Source: Vespula vulgaris
Taxonomy: Eukaryota > Arthropoda > Insecta > Hymenoptera > Vespidae
Length of the DNA: 64,000 bases
Assembly: GCF_905475345.1 (NCBI RefSeq)
Contig: NC_066594.1
Coordinates: 7,095,001 to 7,159,000, forward strand
Reading direction: 5' to 3'
Below the pieces are notes generated by a model. It ran no database searches. It was not told where the DNA came from and saw nothing but the letters and a program-made list of their open reading frames with translations. The position numbers and the translations under genes were made by a program. This document shows positions 1 through 12,960 of this stretch, piece after piece (the stretch's first letter is position 1; each line of letters starts with the position of its first letter).

Positions 1-97
1 ATAATACTCGATATTACAGTCATATCGATGAAGCTTTTTTCTTGAAAATTTCTAACAACGATGATAGTTAATAGATTAATTAAATTAATTTACCTGA

Positions 98-101
<4 letters not shown>

Positions 102-138
<37 letters not shown>
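102..138. repeat. (TA)n microsatellite
   Basis: Uninterrupted TA dinucleotides. Confidence 0.95.
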
Positions 139-146
<8 letters not shown>

Positions 147-324
147 GATATCCATATATTCGATACTGATACTATAATTCTATCGGTTATCCTATTTCGT
201 TGAAAATCCGACAATACGAATTGCAGGATTGAATTTAATTATTGTAAATAACGGAATAATCTTATTTATACAATAACATTGATCAATTGATTTTAAGAGT
301 ATTGTATAGAATTTACGGAAAATA

Positions 325-432
325 TACATACATACATACATACATACATACTTATATACATACATACATACATACATACATACATACATACATACATACA
401 TACATACATGCATATATATATATATATATATA
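325..432. repeat. (TACA)n then (TA)n
   Basis: About 20 TACA tetramers with one interruption near 351-358, ending in TA dinucleotides. A second, shorter TACA tract lies at 663-698. The opposite strand reads as a Met-Tyr-Val-Cys repeat, not a protein. Confidence 0.95.
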
Positions 433-669
433 AACTATAAATAATTAAAAATTTCTCTTCGTTAAATCCCTCTAAATTAAATTGAAATACAAGATAAAAG
501 GTAGGAAAGTCGATGTGTTTTGCACCGAGTAGAATCTACGAGAGTCGGAGAGAATCGTAGATGAGAGAAGAGGACACGTTCGTTTGTCTTCCGAGAATTT
601 ATCGAGGAAACTAAAACGTCGTTCTCTGGGTATACCTACGTATATATGTATGTATCTATTGTACATACA

Positions 670-700
<31 letters not shown>

Positions 701-729
701 CTCATCTAGATTTTTCCTACGTATATACT

Positions 730-990
730 GGCTGGACCAAAAGTTCTTACCTGATATTGAAAAACGATTACCATTTATCGAAAAATTTGTAAAATTACGT
801 GCCTTATTGAGTCTAAAAGAAAAAAAAAAAAAAGAAAAAAATTAGCCTAAATTAATGTAATAATCGATTCGTTAAAATCATTCGAACCAATTTTTCTCGT
901 TTATTTATACCCTTGCTGTTCGTAGATATTGTTAAAAAAAAAAAAAAAGGAAAAAAAAAATTCGGGATAACTTTTTAACTTTTGAATCGC
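730..990. mobile_element. possible mariner-type remnant
   Basis: The left end GGCTGGACCAAAAGTTCTTA looks like a mariner terminus. The reverse complement of 961-985 aligns only partly with it, sharing an AACTTTT block and a GG-rich start. It lies in the same size class as the element at 60082. Weak. Confidence 0.2.
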
Positions 991-1127
991 CCTCTACCCT
1001 ATAAACTCTCTCACGTTTACACAAGAACAGAATAGTTCGAAAATACAAAGAGTTAAGTTCATTTGGAAACATTGTACGTTTATGCGTTCAGCATACAGCG
1101 TCCATTACATACATTATATATACACAA

Positions 1128-1159
<32 letters not shown>

Positions 1160-1488
1160 CTTTCTCTTTTCGTATTTCATTCTCAATGAACGTTATACAA
1201 CCAGCCGTTCGCTCAAAATTTCGCTTACAGCGACGAAATCTCCTGACGACGATGGTAATACGTGAGTTACTTCGAGACACGTGTGCGTCATAAATCCTTT
1301 GCTTCTCGTTTCTCGAGATTCTCGAGAACGTTAAACCTTCGTAGAACGTTAAAGTTCGCGAGCTGAGAAAATCTGAAAATGTGACGGTAAAATGAAGAGA
1401 AAGAGACAAAAAGAGAGAGAGAGAAAGAGAGAGAGAAAGTAGTCAAACAGACTGCATCGTTAATTTTCATCTTTCGATTTATTTTCAA

Positions 1489-1492
<4 letters not shown>

Positions 1493-1534
<42 letters not shown>

Positions 1535-1542
1535 ATGTGTAT
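1493..1542. repeat. (AT)n with GTAT tail
   Basis: 34 bp of AT followed by GTATGT units. A similar (TA)n lies at 1127-1159. Confidence 0.95.
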
Positions 1543-1845
1543 GTAAGTAGGTACTTATGTATCTTGATTGCTTCTTGTAAATGCACTTATATTCTCTCTC
1601 TTTCTCTCTCTCTCTCGTATTTTAACTTTGAAACGATTATGAGCAGGCTCCTCGATTATTATTTTTATTATTATCGTTATTACTGTTATTAATTATTATT
1701 AATTATTATTATCATTATCGAGAATAAGTGAGAGGAAAATGTGAGAGATCGATCGATCGTTTAACGAAGAGTGAATATTTCGTTGATATATGATACAGAG
1801 TTTCGTTTTAAAATTAAAGTCAATCATCGTGTCTGATATTCGATG

Positions 1846-1849
<4 letters not shown>

Positions 1850-1892
<43 letters not shown>

Positions 1893-1893
1893 C
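1850..1893. repeat. (TC)n microsatellite
   Basis: TC dinucleotides with one TTTC interruption. Confidence 0.95.
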
Positions 1894-2273
1894 TTCTTTA
1901 TCTATTTATCTATCTCTATCTCTGTCTCATTTTCTCTTATTGAATACGTCGAAATCTTGGGATAATTCACGATAATACGAAGTCGATCACGATGAAAATC
2001 GATGTCGTCTGGGTTAATCCGTGAATGAGTACTCAACAAGTTCGGCAACTTTCATGAGAGACGTGTTAGTACCATGTTCATTGAGGGCAAAATCGAACAA
2101 ATGGAAACAACGTGATAAGGAGAGAGAGACGGACAAATAGAGTGAGTGAAAGGTAAGAGTGAGAGGGGTTCGAAGGGGAAATACACCAGACAGACATACG
2201 AGATAATTCGCGATAAATCGAAACCCGTCAAAGTTCTCGATCGGATTCTAAACTTATCCTCTCAACAATCGAC

Positions 2274-2311
<38 letters not shown>

Positions 2312-3254
2312 GGATGCATCAGCCTTCGAAGTAAATACGAGTTCTCGTACTTTAGGAATGTCATCGTTCAGGATTTATAAAATACAGGTTTGCATAAACT
2401 GAATATTAAAATCGACACAGCTTATATCGATGTATGTACATATATCGATAATTTAGATAATAAAAAATATCTTTAACCGAGAATTTATGTGGATCGTTGT
2501 TTCTTTTTTTCTTTTTGTTTTTGTTTTTTTTGTCGAGTTATATACGATTATTTCAATTTTTTCTTTTCCTCTTTCTTATCGAATAAACAATGAAATATGG
2601 AAACAATGAATCTTAACGAATATCGTACACGTAATCTTATTAATCATTTAAGATTAAACATAAATATGCAAGATAATTATTGTTTCGTGAACTATCACGA
2701 ATATATTTCTCAAAGCAATCGGGTTTAATCGTCGAATAAATCACTTTCTTCGTTGATAAATTTCTAGAAAACGTATTTACCATGTGATACGTACGATAGT
2801 TGATCATTTCTATATACACATATGTATATACGTATGTATATAGAAAAGGATAACATAAATTTTGTTCAAATGTAACATAGCTAGAAAACGTATTTAAACA
2901 ATAAAAGGAAGATAAACGTTAAGACTCGTTCGTAGAATTAATGCGACAACAACGACGACGACGACGACAAAGTCTTTCGACGAATACGATTCACACGAAT
3001 CGATGAGGAGTAGCAAGTACTTAGATATGCGTGAGATGTTAGATTACGGTAATCGAGTATATGTACACGTAGGAAACCTGTCAGCCGTGGTTTCTCAGCG
3101 TAAGTGACGTAGGACACGTTTCGATGAGCGAGAAACTGCTCGCGAAGGACATATAGAGAGAGAATGAGAGACATATATACGAGAGATAGAGAGATAGAAA
3201 GAGAGAGAGAGTGTGTGTGCCAGTGAGATAGAATGGTGGGTTGCAGAAGAGAAT

Positions 3255-3255
<1 letters not shown>

Positions 3256-3313
<58 letters not shown>

Positions 3314-3314
3314 G

Positions 3315-3345
<31 letters not shown>
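3256..3345. repeat. (GATA)n-(GA)n-CGATCA-(TC)n inverted purine/pyrimidine tract
   Basis: GATA tetramers, then (GA)n to 3312, a six-base spacer CGATCA, then (TC)n at 3319-3344. The GA and TC arms are complementary over about 26 bp. Confidence 0.95.
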
Positions 3346-3594
3346 AACTCCCTTCTACACCTACTATTCTCTCTCTCTTTCTCTGTCTGCTTGTGCTCGA
3401 CGGCTCGTACACCAAATCGTAGCTACTGCTGTCACCTGGGAACCATTTCGAGTTAGACCCGAGCTCTGAAACGGGGCATATACCGAAATGCAGTTCGGTT
3501 TTCCGGTCACGTGCAGTGCCAACAATGAATCAGTTGTATCGAGTCTCTCTTCCACGTTTCAGTCTTCTATTTCTCTATCTCTTTCTCATTCTCC

Positions 3595-3636
<42 letters not shown>

Positions 3637-3941
3637 TTCTCTATCTACCCTCTATCTATTCTCTATCTCTATCTAATCGCGATCGTGGTAATACTATGAA
3701 TTCTACTCGAGTAGACGACTGTACGCCGTTTTCGTTGGTCGACTAGCAATTTTCTACCTAAGAGCTTCAAACGAGATCGCCAAGAAACAAGGAAAATCGT
3801 AAATAAATGGATAACGTGTATTTACACATCGTGATAATGTTTATTTTAATATAGCGATTGAGGTGCATCTGTGTATATTGTTTCGTGGAGGGGAAAGAAG
3901 AGCTTGGAAGAAGGGGAAACGTTTAATAAATCTTGTATGTA

Positions 3942-3944
<3 letters not shown>

Positions 3945-3993
<49 letters not shown>
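3945..3993. repeat. (TC)n then (TCTA)n
   Basis: TC dinucleotides grading into TCTA tetramers. Confidence 0.95.
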
Positions 3994-3994
<1 letters not shown>

Positions 3995-4095
3995 CATCTT
4001 TTTCTTTCGTGATGCAACAGTTGCATCGGAGAAACTTTACGATTCGGAATATATAAAACATCTTATATATGTAACTACCTTTCTTGCCTGCTGCA

Positions 4096-4143
4096 TCTTC
4101 TTCTTCTTCTTCTTCTTCTTCTCTTCTTCTTCTTCTTCTTCTT
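4096..4143. repeat. (CTT)n triplet tract
   Basis: About 16 CTT triplets with one CTC break. Confidence 0.95.
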
Positions 4144-4459
4144 TATGATAACGTAAAATTCAACGTGGGAACCAGTTGAACGGACAAATTTCAAAGAAAT
4201 TTCATTTTTCGATGTTCTCCCATCTTATTTACTTCTTTCTCCCTTTTTTCTTCCCTTTTACTTATATGTATAAAGAAGATAAAATAAAATAGAATGAAAT
4301 CGCGAGATTGGCCGTGCGAAAACGAAGGAACGATTCTTGAGGATGTAAAAAAAAAAAGAGAAAACAAAACGAATTTTTCATCGATGGAAAGAAATTCTTT
4401 TTTTTTTTTCGAATGACTCCATTCTGTCACCGAAACGTATGATTCGTCAGTAGATACAG

Positions 4460-4646
4460 AATCGGTCGAAAGTTTCTAAGCAATTTTTAAAAAATCGATT
4501 TTCACTTTTTTCGAGTTAATAAAAAAGCGTCTAAGTTTGCAGTTTTTGAATTGAAAGAAGATTAAATAAATCAACCCTTAAAAAGTCTTGAAAAGAAAAG
4601 AATGATTTATTTTTTAAATCGTCCCTGGAACTTTCGTCGGACCGTC
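4460..4646. mobile_element. possible short mariner-type inverted-repeat remnant
   Basis: Ends at 4460-4500 and 4602-4646 form an imperfect inverted repeat sharing GGTC, GAAAGTT and TTTAAAAAAT blocks in order, with a 4-base indel. The right end, read inward, has the GGTCCGACGAAAGTTCC flavour of mariner termini. No coding content. Divergence is high, so this is tentative. Confidence 0.3.
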
Positions 4647-4681
4647 TTATGTATGTTATATACGAAAGATGTTGCAAAATA

Positions 4682-4732
<51 letters not shown>

Positions 4733-6183
4733 CCAACTCATCCGACAGAGCATCCGACATATTCGTTAACCTAGGTGAACGGTGAAATATCTTTCAGAAA
4801 GAGAAAGACTGTCGACTTTTCTTCGAAATTGGTTTTCTCTGAACGAATCTTCCTCATTTCTAGGTCTTCAGCAACCTCCATTCGAGTCTAACGGGTTCAC
4901 TCGATAGTATCGTAAAATTTCCTAACACGTTAGACGCTTTTTCCATGATGCTCGATCGTGCGATGCATATCCAAAATTTATTCATTAGTTTTTTTTTCTA
5001 AAGTTTCGAATACAAAAATTACATATGTATATATATATATATGTATCTTTCAATTTCGAAAACATACAATTACAAAATAATATTATCGATTAAAAACACG
5101 TGTAATTTTTTTTTAAATATTTTTATATTATTTTAATTTTTTAATATTTTTTTTTATTATATTATAGTTATCAATATTTCTTTTCTTTTTTCTTTTATAA
5201 ATCGTTTTTCGTTTTATTCGACTCGTTGAAATAATTTATTTAAATAAGATACTATTTATATATGAAGATAGTCATCATTTATATAATTTTTTAAAAGATA
5301 TTCCTTCTGCGTTAATTTGTCAGATTAACTTTTCTTTTTCAAAATATACATCCAGACACATTTCTTGTGATTATTTTTTTAATTTTTTCTTCTCTTTTTT
5401 CCTCATTTTATTTATTTTTTTTTTATATTTTCATTCATTCATTCCTTCATTTGTTCGTTCGTTCGTTCAAAATATATTTTTAAAGATGATTATCTGTATA
5501 AAGAAATATTCTTTTTATTTTACAAGTTTATACAGATTCATTCGTAATATAACCGGTGCAATCTTCTACAAAATATATTTCTACGTAGGAATCGTGGTGT
5601 ACCACCTCACGATAAACTTTCGCAATAAAGGGGATCCTACGAATAAGAAGAGAGTTATTTATTTTACAGATACCTCTTGTATATATGTACGTGTGTACGT
5701 GCGTGTGTAAAAAGGAATCACGTATACACGCCGCTTTTACAAAACGAATATACACGCGGAATCATTTTATCTTCTTCTCGTAGCACTCACAGAGCTATGT
5801 TCATCGACTTTAGGTAGGGTAAAAAGGAAAAAAAAAATTAGGAAAACAAGAAAAACTGAACAAGAAAGAAAGAAAGAAAGAAAGAAAGAAAAAGAAAAGA
5901 ATTTGCGAGGTAATAAAAGACGAAGAAATAGAAGTCATGACATGAAGGCGTTCGGACAGATCTCCATTTTGCCGAGGAACTATATGGGAAATGAACTTTC
6001 TCGTGGAGTCATCCTCCCTCGTTTCATTTAATAGTTTGCACATTGCATAAACGTAAGAGGTGATGTTCGAAACTCGAGATTTCTCGTCTCTAAAATACAT
6101 CCGGTTAGCGTGATTGCACGTAGTTGATTTGGAGATCGGAGGTATAGGGAAGGAGAAAGAGAAAGAGAATGAGAAAGACAGAC

Positions 6184-6217
<34 letters not shown>

Positions 6218-6956
6218 AAAGTTTTGCGAGAAATTTCATTGAACCTCTAACTATCTTCGATGTATGCATTAAACTCAAGGGAATGCACGATTGCATTGCA
6301 GAAGTAGAAAAAAGAGAAAGAAAAGAAAAGGAAATGATTATTCCTGCCAGCACCTGTCGTGTCGGAGAAACGAGCTTTCTTTGAATTCTCTTTTTATTCG
6401 TGTGCAAGCTCTAGGAATTACTAGAAACTTTGTACGAAGAGAATCGCGTGAAAAAGAAGAAGAAAAGAAGAAAAAGAAATGAAGATACGATAGAAAAAGA
6501 ATTATCGAAATGTGATATAATACGATGGGTGTATCGTCGCAAAAGTTATATACATTTGCGAATGATCCTAGTGTCAAAGAATTTTTTTTGTCAAAAGAAT
6601 ATATATATATATATATCGTATGTAAATCTGAAATGTACAAAATTCCAAGAGAGCTCGAGAACTTCAATCCTTATATTTAAATTCGGGATTAGCCGAAGAA
6701 AAAATTTTTTTCCTATCCAAATATTGTGTAACGCCTAATAGTTTTCTAATTATGATATCACAAAATATTATAAAGAAATTATAATATATATAAAAAACAT
6801 ACGTACATATACATACATATATATATATCGTATATAGTTATATATGTATATATAAATATCTTGTATATAGCGAATATATAATGAAAGATAATAAGAGAGA
6901 TATAGTCGAGTGGTCGAAAATCGAGAGCGTAGCAGCTGCGGAAGGCAGATAGAGAA

Positions 6957-6987
<31 letters not shown>

Positions 6988-7719
6988 TCGAAAGAGAGAG
7001 ATAGGACCACCATAGAAATTCGTTCACGAAAGTGGAGCAACATATTCTGTGGTTTCGGTAGTCCTTGAAAGAGTCAATAACGAGGCTGCATATAACACAG
7101 GTGCGCACAGGAGAAATAGGGAAGGAATATAAACGAGACCGAAGCATACTAGCCGAGGGACTAAATGCGAGAGGAGGATTTTCAACGTTGTATATATATC
7201 TACTCGTTGTACATATCCTCTCTCTCTCTCTCTCTCTTTCTCATTATGCCAAAACTCCTACTCCTTCTCCTCCTGCTTCTCCGTCGTATCGTACTTTTGA
7301 AAATTGTTCCCCTCTTGAACATCCTACTTCCTGTCTCTCGTGTTATCTCGCAAAACTAGTAGTCTTCGCGTTTGAGCAAACCTGTCGTATATATGTATGT
7401 ATGCATGTACATATCTCGTCTATGTATATGTGTACGACTTCGAAGGTAACCAAGATGTTGCTTGGTCAAACATCGACTTTTACCACTTACGTTATCCGTC
7501 TACCGATAAAATTTGTATGAAAAATTTCTTTAGTAAAAAAATGTATATATATATATATATACACCTCTGTAATTGTTCGTCGTACGCTAATTTCTCGGTT
7601 TAAATTACAGCAATGAAAATCTTTTATCATCAATATATTTATCACATTGATAATTCAACTATGGAAATATTTATCATCGTTTTGTCTATTATTTAGGATA
7701 TTATCGTTCGCAACAACGG

Positions 7720-7845
7720 ACTCGCATGATTAACGGGACACGATGGCAACGTTCCGGTAGCCCGTGGCGTGTAGAGACCCACGGGATCTTTTGTTTCGTA
7801 TTCCACGCAAAATGCTGAAACACGTGGAGGATGCTTCTCGTTCAG
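7720..7845. promoter_or_regulatory. complex island with two nested dyads, upstream
   Basis: CCCGTGG and CCACGGG form a 7-bp stem, followed by TCCACG and CGTGGA. CACGTG is embedded near the end. It precedes a (GTTC)n tract. It could be regulatory or part of an untranslated exon. Confidence 0.2.
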
Positions 7846-7862
7846 TTCGTACCTACGTACGT

Positions 7863-7900
7863 CCGTTCGTCCGTTCGTTCGTTCGTTCGTTCGTTCGTTC
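7863..7900. repeat. (GTTC)n tetramer tract
   Basis: CGTT/GTTC tetramers. The same motif family occurs at 51916-51955. Confidence 0.9.
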
Positions 7901-8887
7901 CGCGTAGCTCCCTAAAATAATAGGTAGCGATTAATTGGATAGATATATTAATGAGAGAACATCGCATAATGGTTTATCCGTTGGCGTTCTAGTGTTTTGT
8001 GGAAAGGGGTTGAAAAAGTCGGGAGGGTTGAAGGGGAGAGTGGGATGGATAAACGAAATCTGTGTCTCATTAATTCTGAAATATCCACGTGATGCTAAAG
8101 AGAGAGATAGAGATAGAGAGATACAGAGAGGGAGAGAGAGAGAGAGGACAGTTATTTTCGAAACGGGGATGAGTAGTGGTTGTGAAAACAAAAGGGGGAT
8201 TTTGGGGAGTAGGATGGTGAAAAGCTATGGCTGGTCCCAAATTTCCTCGGGAAACTTTCCGAACCGACCAAAACCATGTGAACATCGGATGAGGGAGAAG
8301 AGATAGAGAAGTGTGGAGGTAAACGATGGTGGTGGTTGATGGTGGTGGTTGGTAGTGCTGCTGGTAGGAGGTGGGACGAGCCACCGTGAAAATTTGTTCG
8401 AGCCATTAAAGCGACGTTACCAGGATGATATTAGCACGGCGTATTTCTAAGGTATTCCGAGGATGTGCGGTCGCATGCGATCGAGGAGACGAAAAGCAAC
8501 CCTTCTGTGAAACCACACATCGCGCGCTTCACCGATTTCGAAATCGTTTAACATCCTTCCAGACGAAATTTTATTCACCTTCCTTTTTTTTTTATATAAT
8601 CCTTTCTCCGCAGAGTTTACTCTGTTCGTTCGTGTGTAGATGTAGGGGTGTGTTATTGTTCTTTTGTTTTTTTTTCAATTTTTGTGTTTTGAAAATAGTA
8701 GTACTTACTTGTGTATCTACCTACACGATTAACTCTCGATATATGTGTGTGTATATATATATATATATATGTATGTGTACATACTATTTTATTTACCAAT
8801 TCGATATTGTTTTCTCTAGAGATTGTATTTTTCTACAAAGAAAACAACGATTCGTATTTGTATCTGTGAAAGATTACTTTTCTTCTT

Positions 8888-8925
<38 letters not shown>

Positions 8926-9685
8926 GATAGACATTTATGTATCTATGTTAAAAGCTATATTCCCCAGATAAACATAATACGATGAAAGAGACAGCAAACA
9001 GAATCGAAAAAAGAATAAGTTTTTAAAAATAATATATGCATATAAACCTATGCACGCGTATGTTCTCTCATGTTTACGCGTATATCATAAATCGAATATG
9101 GATACGAGACAAAATATTAAATAGAGAAAAAAAAAAATATTTTTTTTTTTTTAACAGATTGTACTTTTTTCTAACATGAAAATACATTAATAAATAGATA
9201 CATAAATACGAGCAAATTTTTTTCAATATTTTCTAATCATGATTAATTAATTACATAATCGATTAATTATCCTAACAATCGGAAGACCGTATCACGATAC
9301 GATATTCCGATGCGACTGTGATAACGGAGTCGGGTAATTACACCACGTAATTACATATAATTTCGTATAATTTCACGTTAACGTCGGAACAATACAATTC
9401 ACTGGTCTATTTTATTCGAAACTATTGTTATCTCTTCGTAAGATATCGATACTCTAACTACTTCTAATTTTCTTTTTACTCTTCTTGTCTTTCTTTCATT
9501 CCTTTTTTTCTTATCGATATAAACAAATAATGTTCTTTTTGTTTCATTCGTCATTTATTTCTTGAATGATCGATCCTATAGACAATTTTATCGATCGAAA
9601 ACAAATATTCGTAATTTTCCAAGTAATAAAAAACTTTAGACTTTTTTAGAGACAACGCGTGATTCAAAATGTACAGACCTTGAAA

Positions 9686-9724
<39 letters not shown>

Positions 9725-10545
9725 ATCAGCCGTGAAGAAAGTAAGTAATAGAGGAGGATAGAGTCGAACTAAAGTTCTTAATTACGCTGTGAGACGAGAG
9801 GGAAAAGAGAGAGAGAGAGAGAGAGAGAAAGTACCATCGAAGTGAACTTCATATTTTACCTCTTATTCACACTCCTCTAACAATAAGTACCTACTTAGAA
9901 GTGTCTGATAAACTTTTTTTTTCTTTCTGTCCTTTTCCCTTTCTCTTTCTCGATCCTTATCTCAATCGAGGATTTCTAATTATTAAAATGATTTCAAGTA
10001 GAAAAATATATAAGAATAAAATTGAATGTTTCAAAAACACACACACAAAATTTAATTCCAACTTATCATCATTACATAAAATTAATTAATCATTGATTTC
10101 TCATACTGCATAAATTTATACTTTTTTCCTTTTTTTTTTTCTTTTCTTTTTTTGTAAATTGACGAACCATTGAATATAATTTATTACGCGATATCGAATA
10201 ACAGATACGCATACGATATCTATTTTTTATTTTTGAAAGTCATATCGATCGATATAAATATAATATATAATAGACAAATGAATGGACGTAGATAAGTATA
10301 ATACAAGAATAATTTAGAATCGCACAATGTATTGGAAATTTCTAAATATGGATTAGACGCAAGAAATTCGATAGATAGATAGGGTACATGCAATTCGATG
10401 GGACTGTATATGGCATAAGATAAATTATTACTAGTAGCGGAGCAAGCGGTTCTCAGAAATCCGTTAGCCTTGGATTTGCCTAAGTAAATTAGGAAATGTT
10501 ATAGAGGATGCGCCAGATGCAAGACCATGTTCAATGACGAATACT

Positions 10546-10590
10546 TACTACCACTACTACTACTCCTCCTACTACTACTACTACTACTAT
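10546..10590. repeat. (TAC)n triplet tract
   Basis: ACT/TAC triplets with a CTCCTCC interruption; flanked by further CAC/ATC-type triplets to about 10630. Confidence 0.9.
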
Positions 10591-10839
10591 CATCAGAACC
10601 ACCATCACTATTACTACCCCACTATCACCCCATATGTATATAGATATATAGATATATATGTATAGAGGGAGAGAGAGAGAGAGAGAGAGAGAAGGAAGGA
10701 GAATTATGTTCGTTGCGATCAGTTAGGTTTGTTCGCTCGCTTGCCTCTTCCCCTAGCTCGACCAATAGGAATTACTATCAACTTTAGGGTTGAGGAGGCA
10801 TTAAGCTGCCTCTTACAACTTGCAGCAAAGTTTCAAATC

Positions 10840-11690
10840 GAATCGTCTTAAGTAATATCTCTACCGAAGACAACTTGCATTTCGATGTACATATTTGTTT
10901 GACTCTCTCTCTCTCTCTCTCTCTTTATTTATCTATATGTCTCTCTATCTCTTTCTATATACTTATGAATACATATATATATATATATATTTATATATCA
11001 ATTATTGATTTCCATTAGAAATTTATATTTGTTAAGCGTCTAGAAGAGAGGAGACAGAGAGAGAGAGAGAGATCTATGAAATTCCATTTAGAGATCTATA
11101 TAATGCTGAATTGATCGGATGATTCATTGTGATCTAACAAAATATTAAGTAAATCTGTTTCGTCTTAAATAATATCATTACAAAGATAAATCGTTTTTCG
11201 ATGTATCTTAAAATTTCTCTTTCTTTCTATCTTCCTTTAAATTACCTACGAATACGTATGTACATATCAATTATTGATTTCTTTTGGATATTCGAAATTT
11301 GTATTTGTTAATCCTCGAGAAGAGAGAAATCTCTATAAAATTTAATTTAGAGATCTATAATATTAATGAGAGATAAACTGTTCATCCGATAATTTACCAT
11401 GATCTAACAAAGCATTAGCGAATCTATTCCGTCTTAAATGCATCTATACAAATGCAACTCGCATTTCAATGTATCTCTCTCTCTCTCTTTCTCTATCTGT
11501 TTCATATATCTACGAATATATACATATCAATTATTGGTTTCTCATACATATTCGAAATCTGTATTTGTTAATCATGGGGAAGAGGGAAATCTCGATGAAA
11601 TTCCATCGAGATCTATAATACTAATGAGGGAGAAATCATTAATTCGATAGTTTACCATGACCAAACAACGTGTATTACCGAACGTATTCG
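10840..11690. repeat. tandem array, ~265-bp unit, 3 copies
   Basis: The block TCAATTATTG recurs at 10998, 11267 and 11527 (periods 269 and 260), with CGTCTTAA before it and GATCTAACAAA (last copy GACCAAACAAC) after it in the same order. Each copy carries its own CT or GA tract. Copies are diverged by substitutions and indels, so the array is old. Non-coding. Confidence 0.75.
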
Positions 11691-12514
11691 TCTATTAGTA
11701 TCGTTTCGTATCGTCGAACTAATCGATTATGTACGAAATAATATATTAGATACATATAGGTATTAGATGTATATATATATATAATTTATCTGATATCTAT
11801 AACAATCCAAACATCTACATATACATATTCTTATGTTTGAAAAACATAAGAAAGGAAGAAGATGAATTTTCTAACGTTATCATGAACTATACATCGTTTT
11901 ATCGAACGTAAACTTCGAAGAAATATATGTTTCTTTTACATTAATAAAAAAAAATATATATATAGATAAATCATGTACGAAGATATAGCAAATGCATATA
12001 TAAATAAATATGAAGATATAAGATAGTAAAAGAAAAATAGATAGTCTTTCGAATCGCAATATAACATGAAAATTTAAGCTCGCGAATCGTTCGATAGAGA
12101 GAAAATATATCGACGAACCTTCGTGTACGAAACTTAACTAGAAACGAGAACAAGCTGCGTACTGCAAACAATTTAACGAGGTATCTTCTCGGTCGTATTC
12201 GATTTAGTAGTAAATCAATGGACAGAACAGAAACAGCAACTACGCTGATCGCGTCGAAATTTCCGATTAAGATTTTCTAATCCTTCGAAATCCAGATTTG
12301 TATGTATTTCTGTCTTATAAATTTTCGAAGAAAAAAAATAAAGAAAGGAAAATTCAATCGTTCGATCGATCGACCAATCGATAACGAAGTATCGATATAA
12401 AAATTTTCATCGTATGTAATATTTATATATTATAATATATTATAATAACGTTATAAACGATTAGAATATCGAATAAGTAAAAGATCGGATCGGATAATTT
12501 TTTTACACACATTG

Positions 12515-12517
<3 letters not shown>

Positions 12518-12560
<43 letters not shown>
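12518..12560. repeat. (TA)n microsatellite
   Basis: About 21 TA units. Confidence 0.95.
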
Positions 12561-12564
<4 letters not shown>

Positions 12565-12886
12565 AGTATATGTGTACGTATGTAATGTGTTATTATAAAA
12601 TCGACAAATGTATCTAACACTCATTGGTAAATCAATCTTTCTGAATTGGTTAATCCTCTCGAATAAGTTACGATCCTATCGATCTATCTATCTGAAAACA
12701 TATGGATCATTAATTCTACGACTCAAGAACGCTTGAATTTCAACACTGTGCTTTATCAACAATCGTCCTCGTTAGAAACAAAGTTTCGTGACGTAACACG
12801 TTCGCCGTACTAACTTAGAGAGAAGATAATTCGTACGTATAATTACACGACTGATTAAACATTATAATTGGAAGTCCGGTGATTGT

Positions 12887-12891
<5 letters not shown>

Positions 12892-12944
<53 letters not shown>
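12892..12944. repeat. (GA)n microsatellite, 53 bp
   Basis: Long uninterrupted GA run upstream of the gene. Confidence 0.95.

Positions 12945-12960
<16 letters not shown>

Larger units (their letters stand above)
1..3250. other. upstream non-coding DNA, part 1
   Basis: No credible exon seen on either strand. It holds (TA)n, (TACA)n and (GA)n/(CT)n tracts, a possible inverted-repeat element near 730-990, and ordinary AT-rich sequence. Open frames here are translations of tetranucleotide or dinucleotide repeats. Confidence 0.6.
3346..7860. other. upstream non-coding DNA, part 2
   Basis: Contains one complex non-repetitive island (about 3385-3545, with a CACGTG E-box near 3508), a 37-bp T run at 4692-4728, a possible mariner-type remnant at 4460-4646, and CT/GA microsatellites. 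No gene was recognised. The island could be a promoter or an untranslated exon, but nothing decides this. Confidence 0.5.

Noticed and set aside
192..705. Met-Tyr-Val-Cys repeat frames on the minus strand
   Set aside because: Direct translation of (TACA)n microsatellites.
7065..7520. 151-codon plus-strand open frame
   Set aside because: Built across CT and GTAT repeats, with two overlapping frames of similar length. Low-complexity composition and no homology signal.
8425..8985. 186-codon plus-strand open frame
   Set aside because: The first ~50 codons look complex, but the rest runs through T-rich, TA and CT tracts. No domain or family match; possibly overlaps an untranslated exon.
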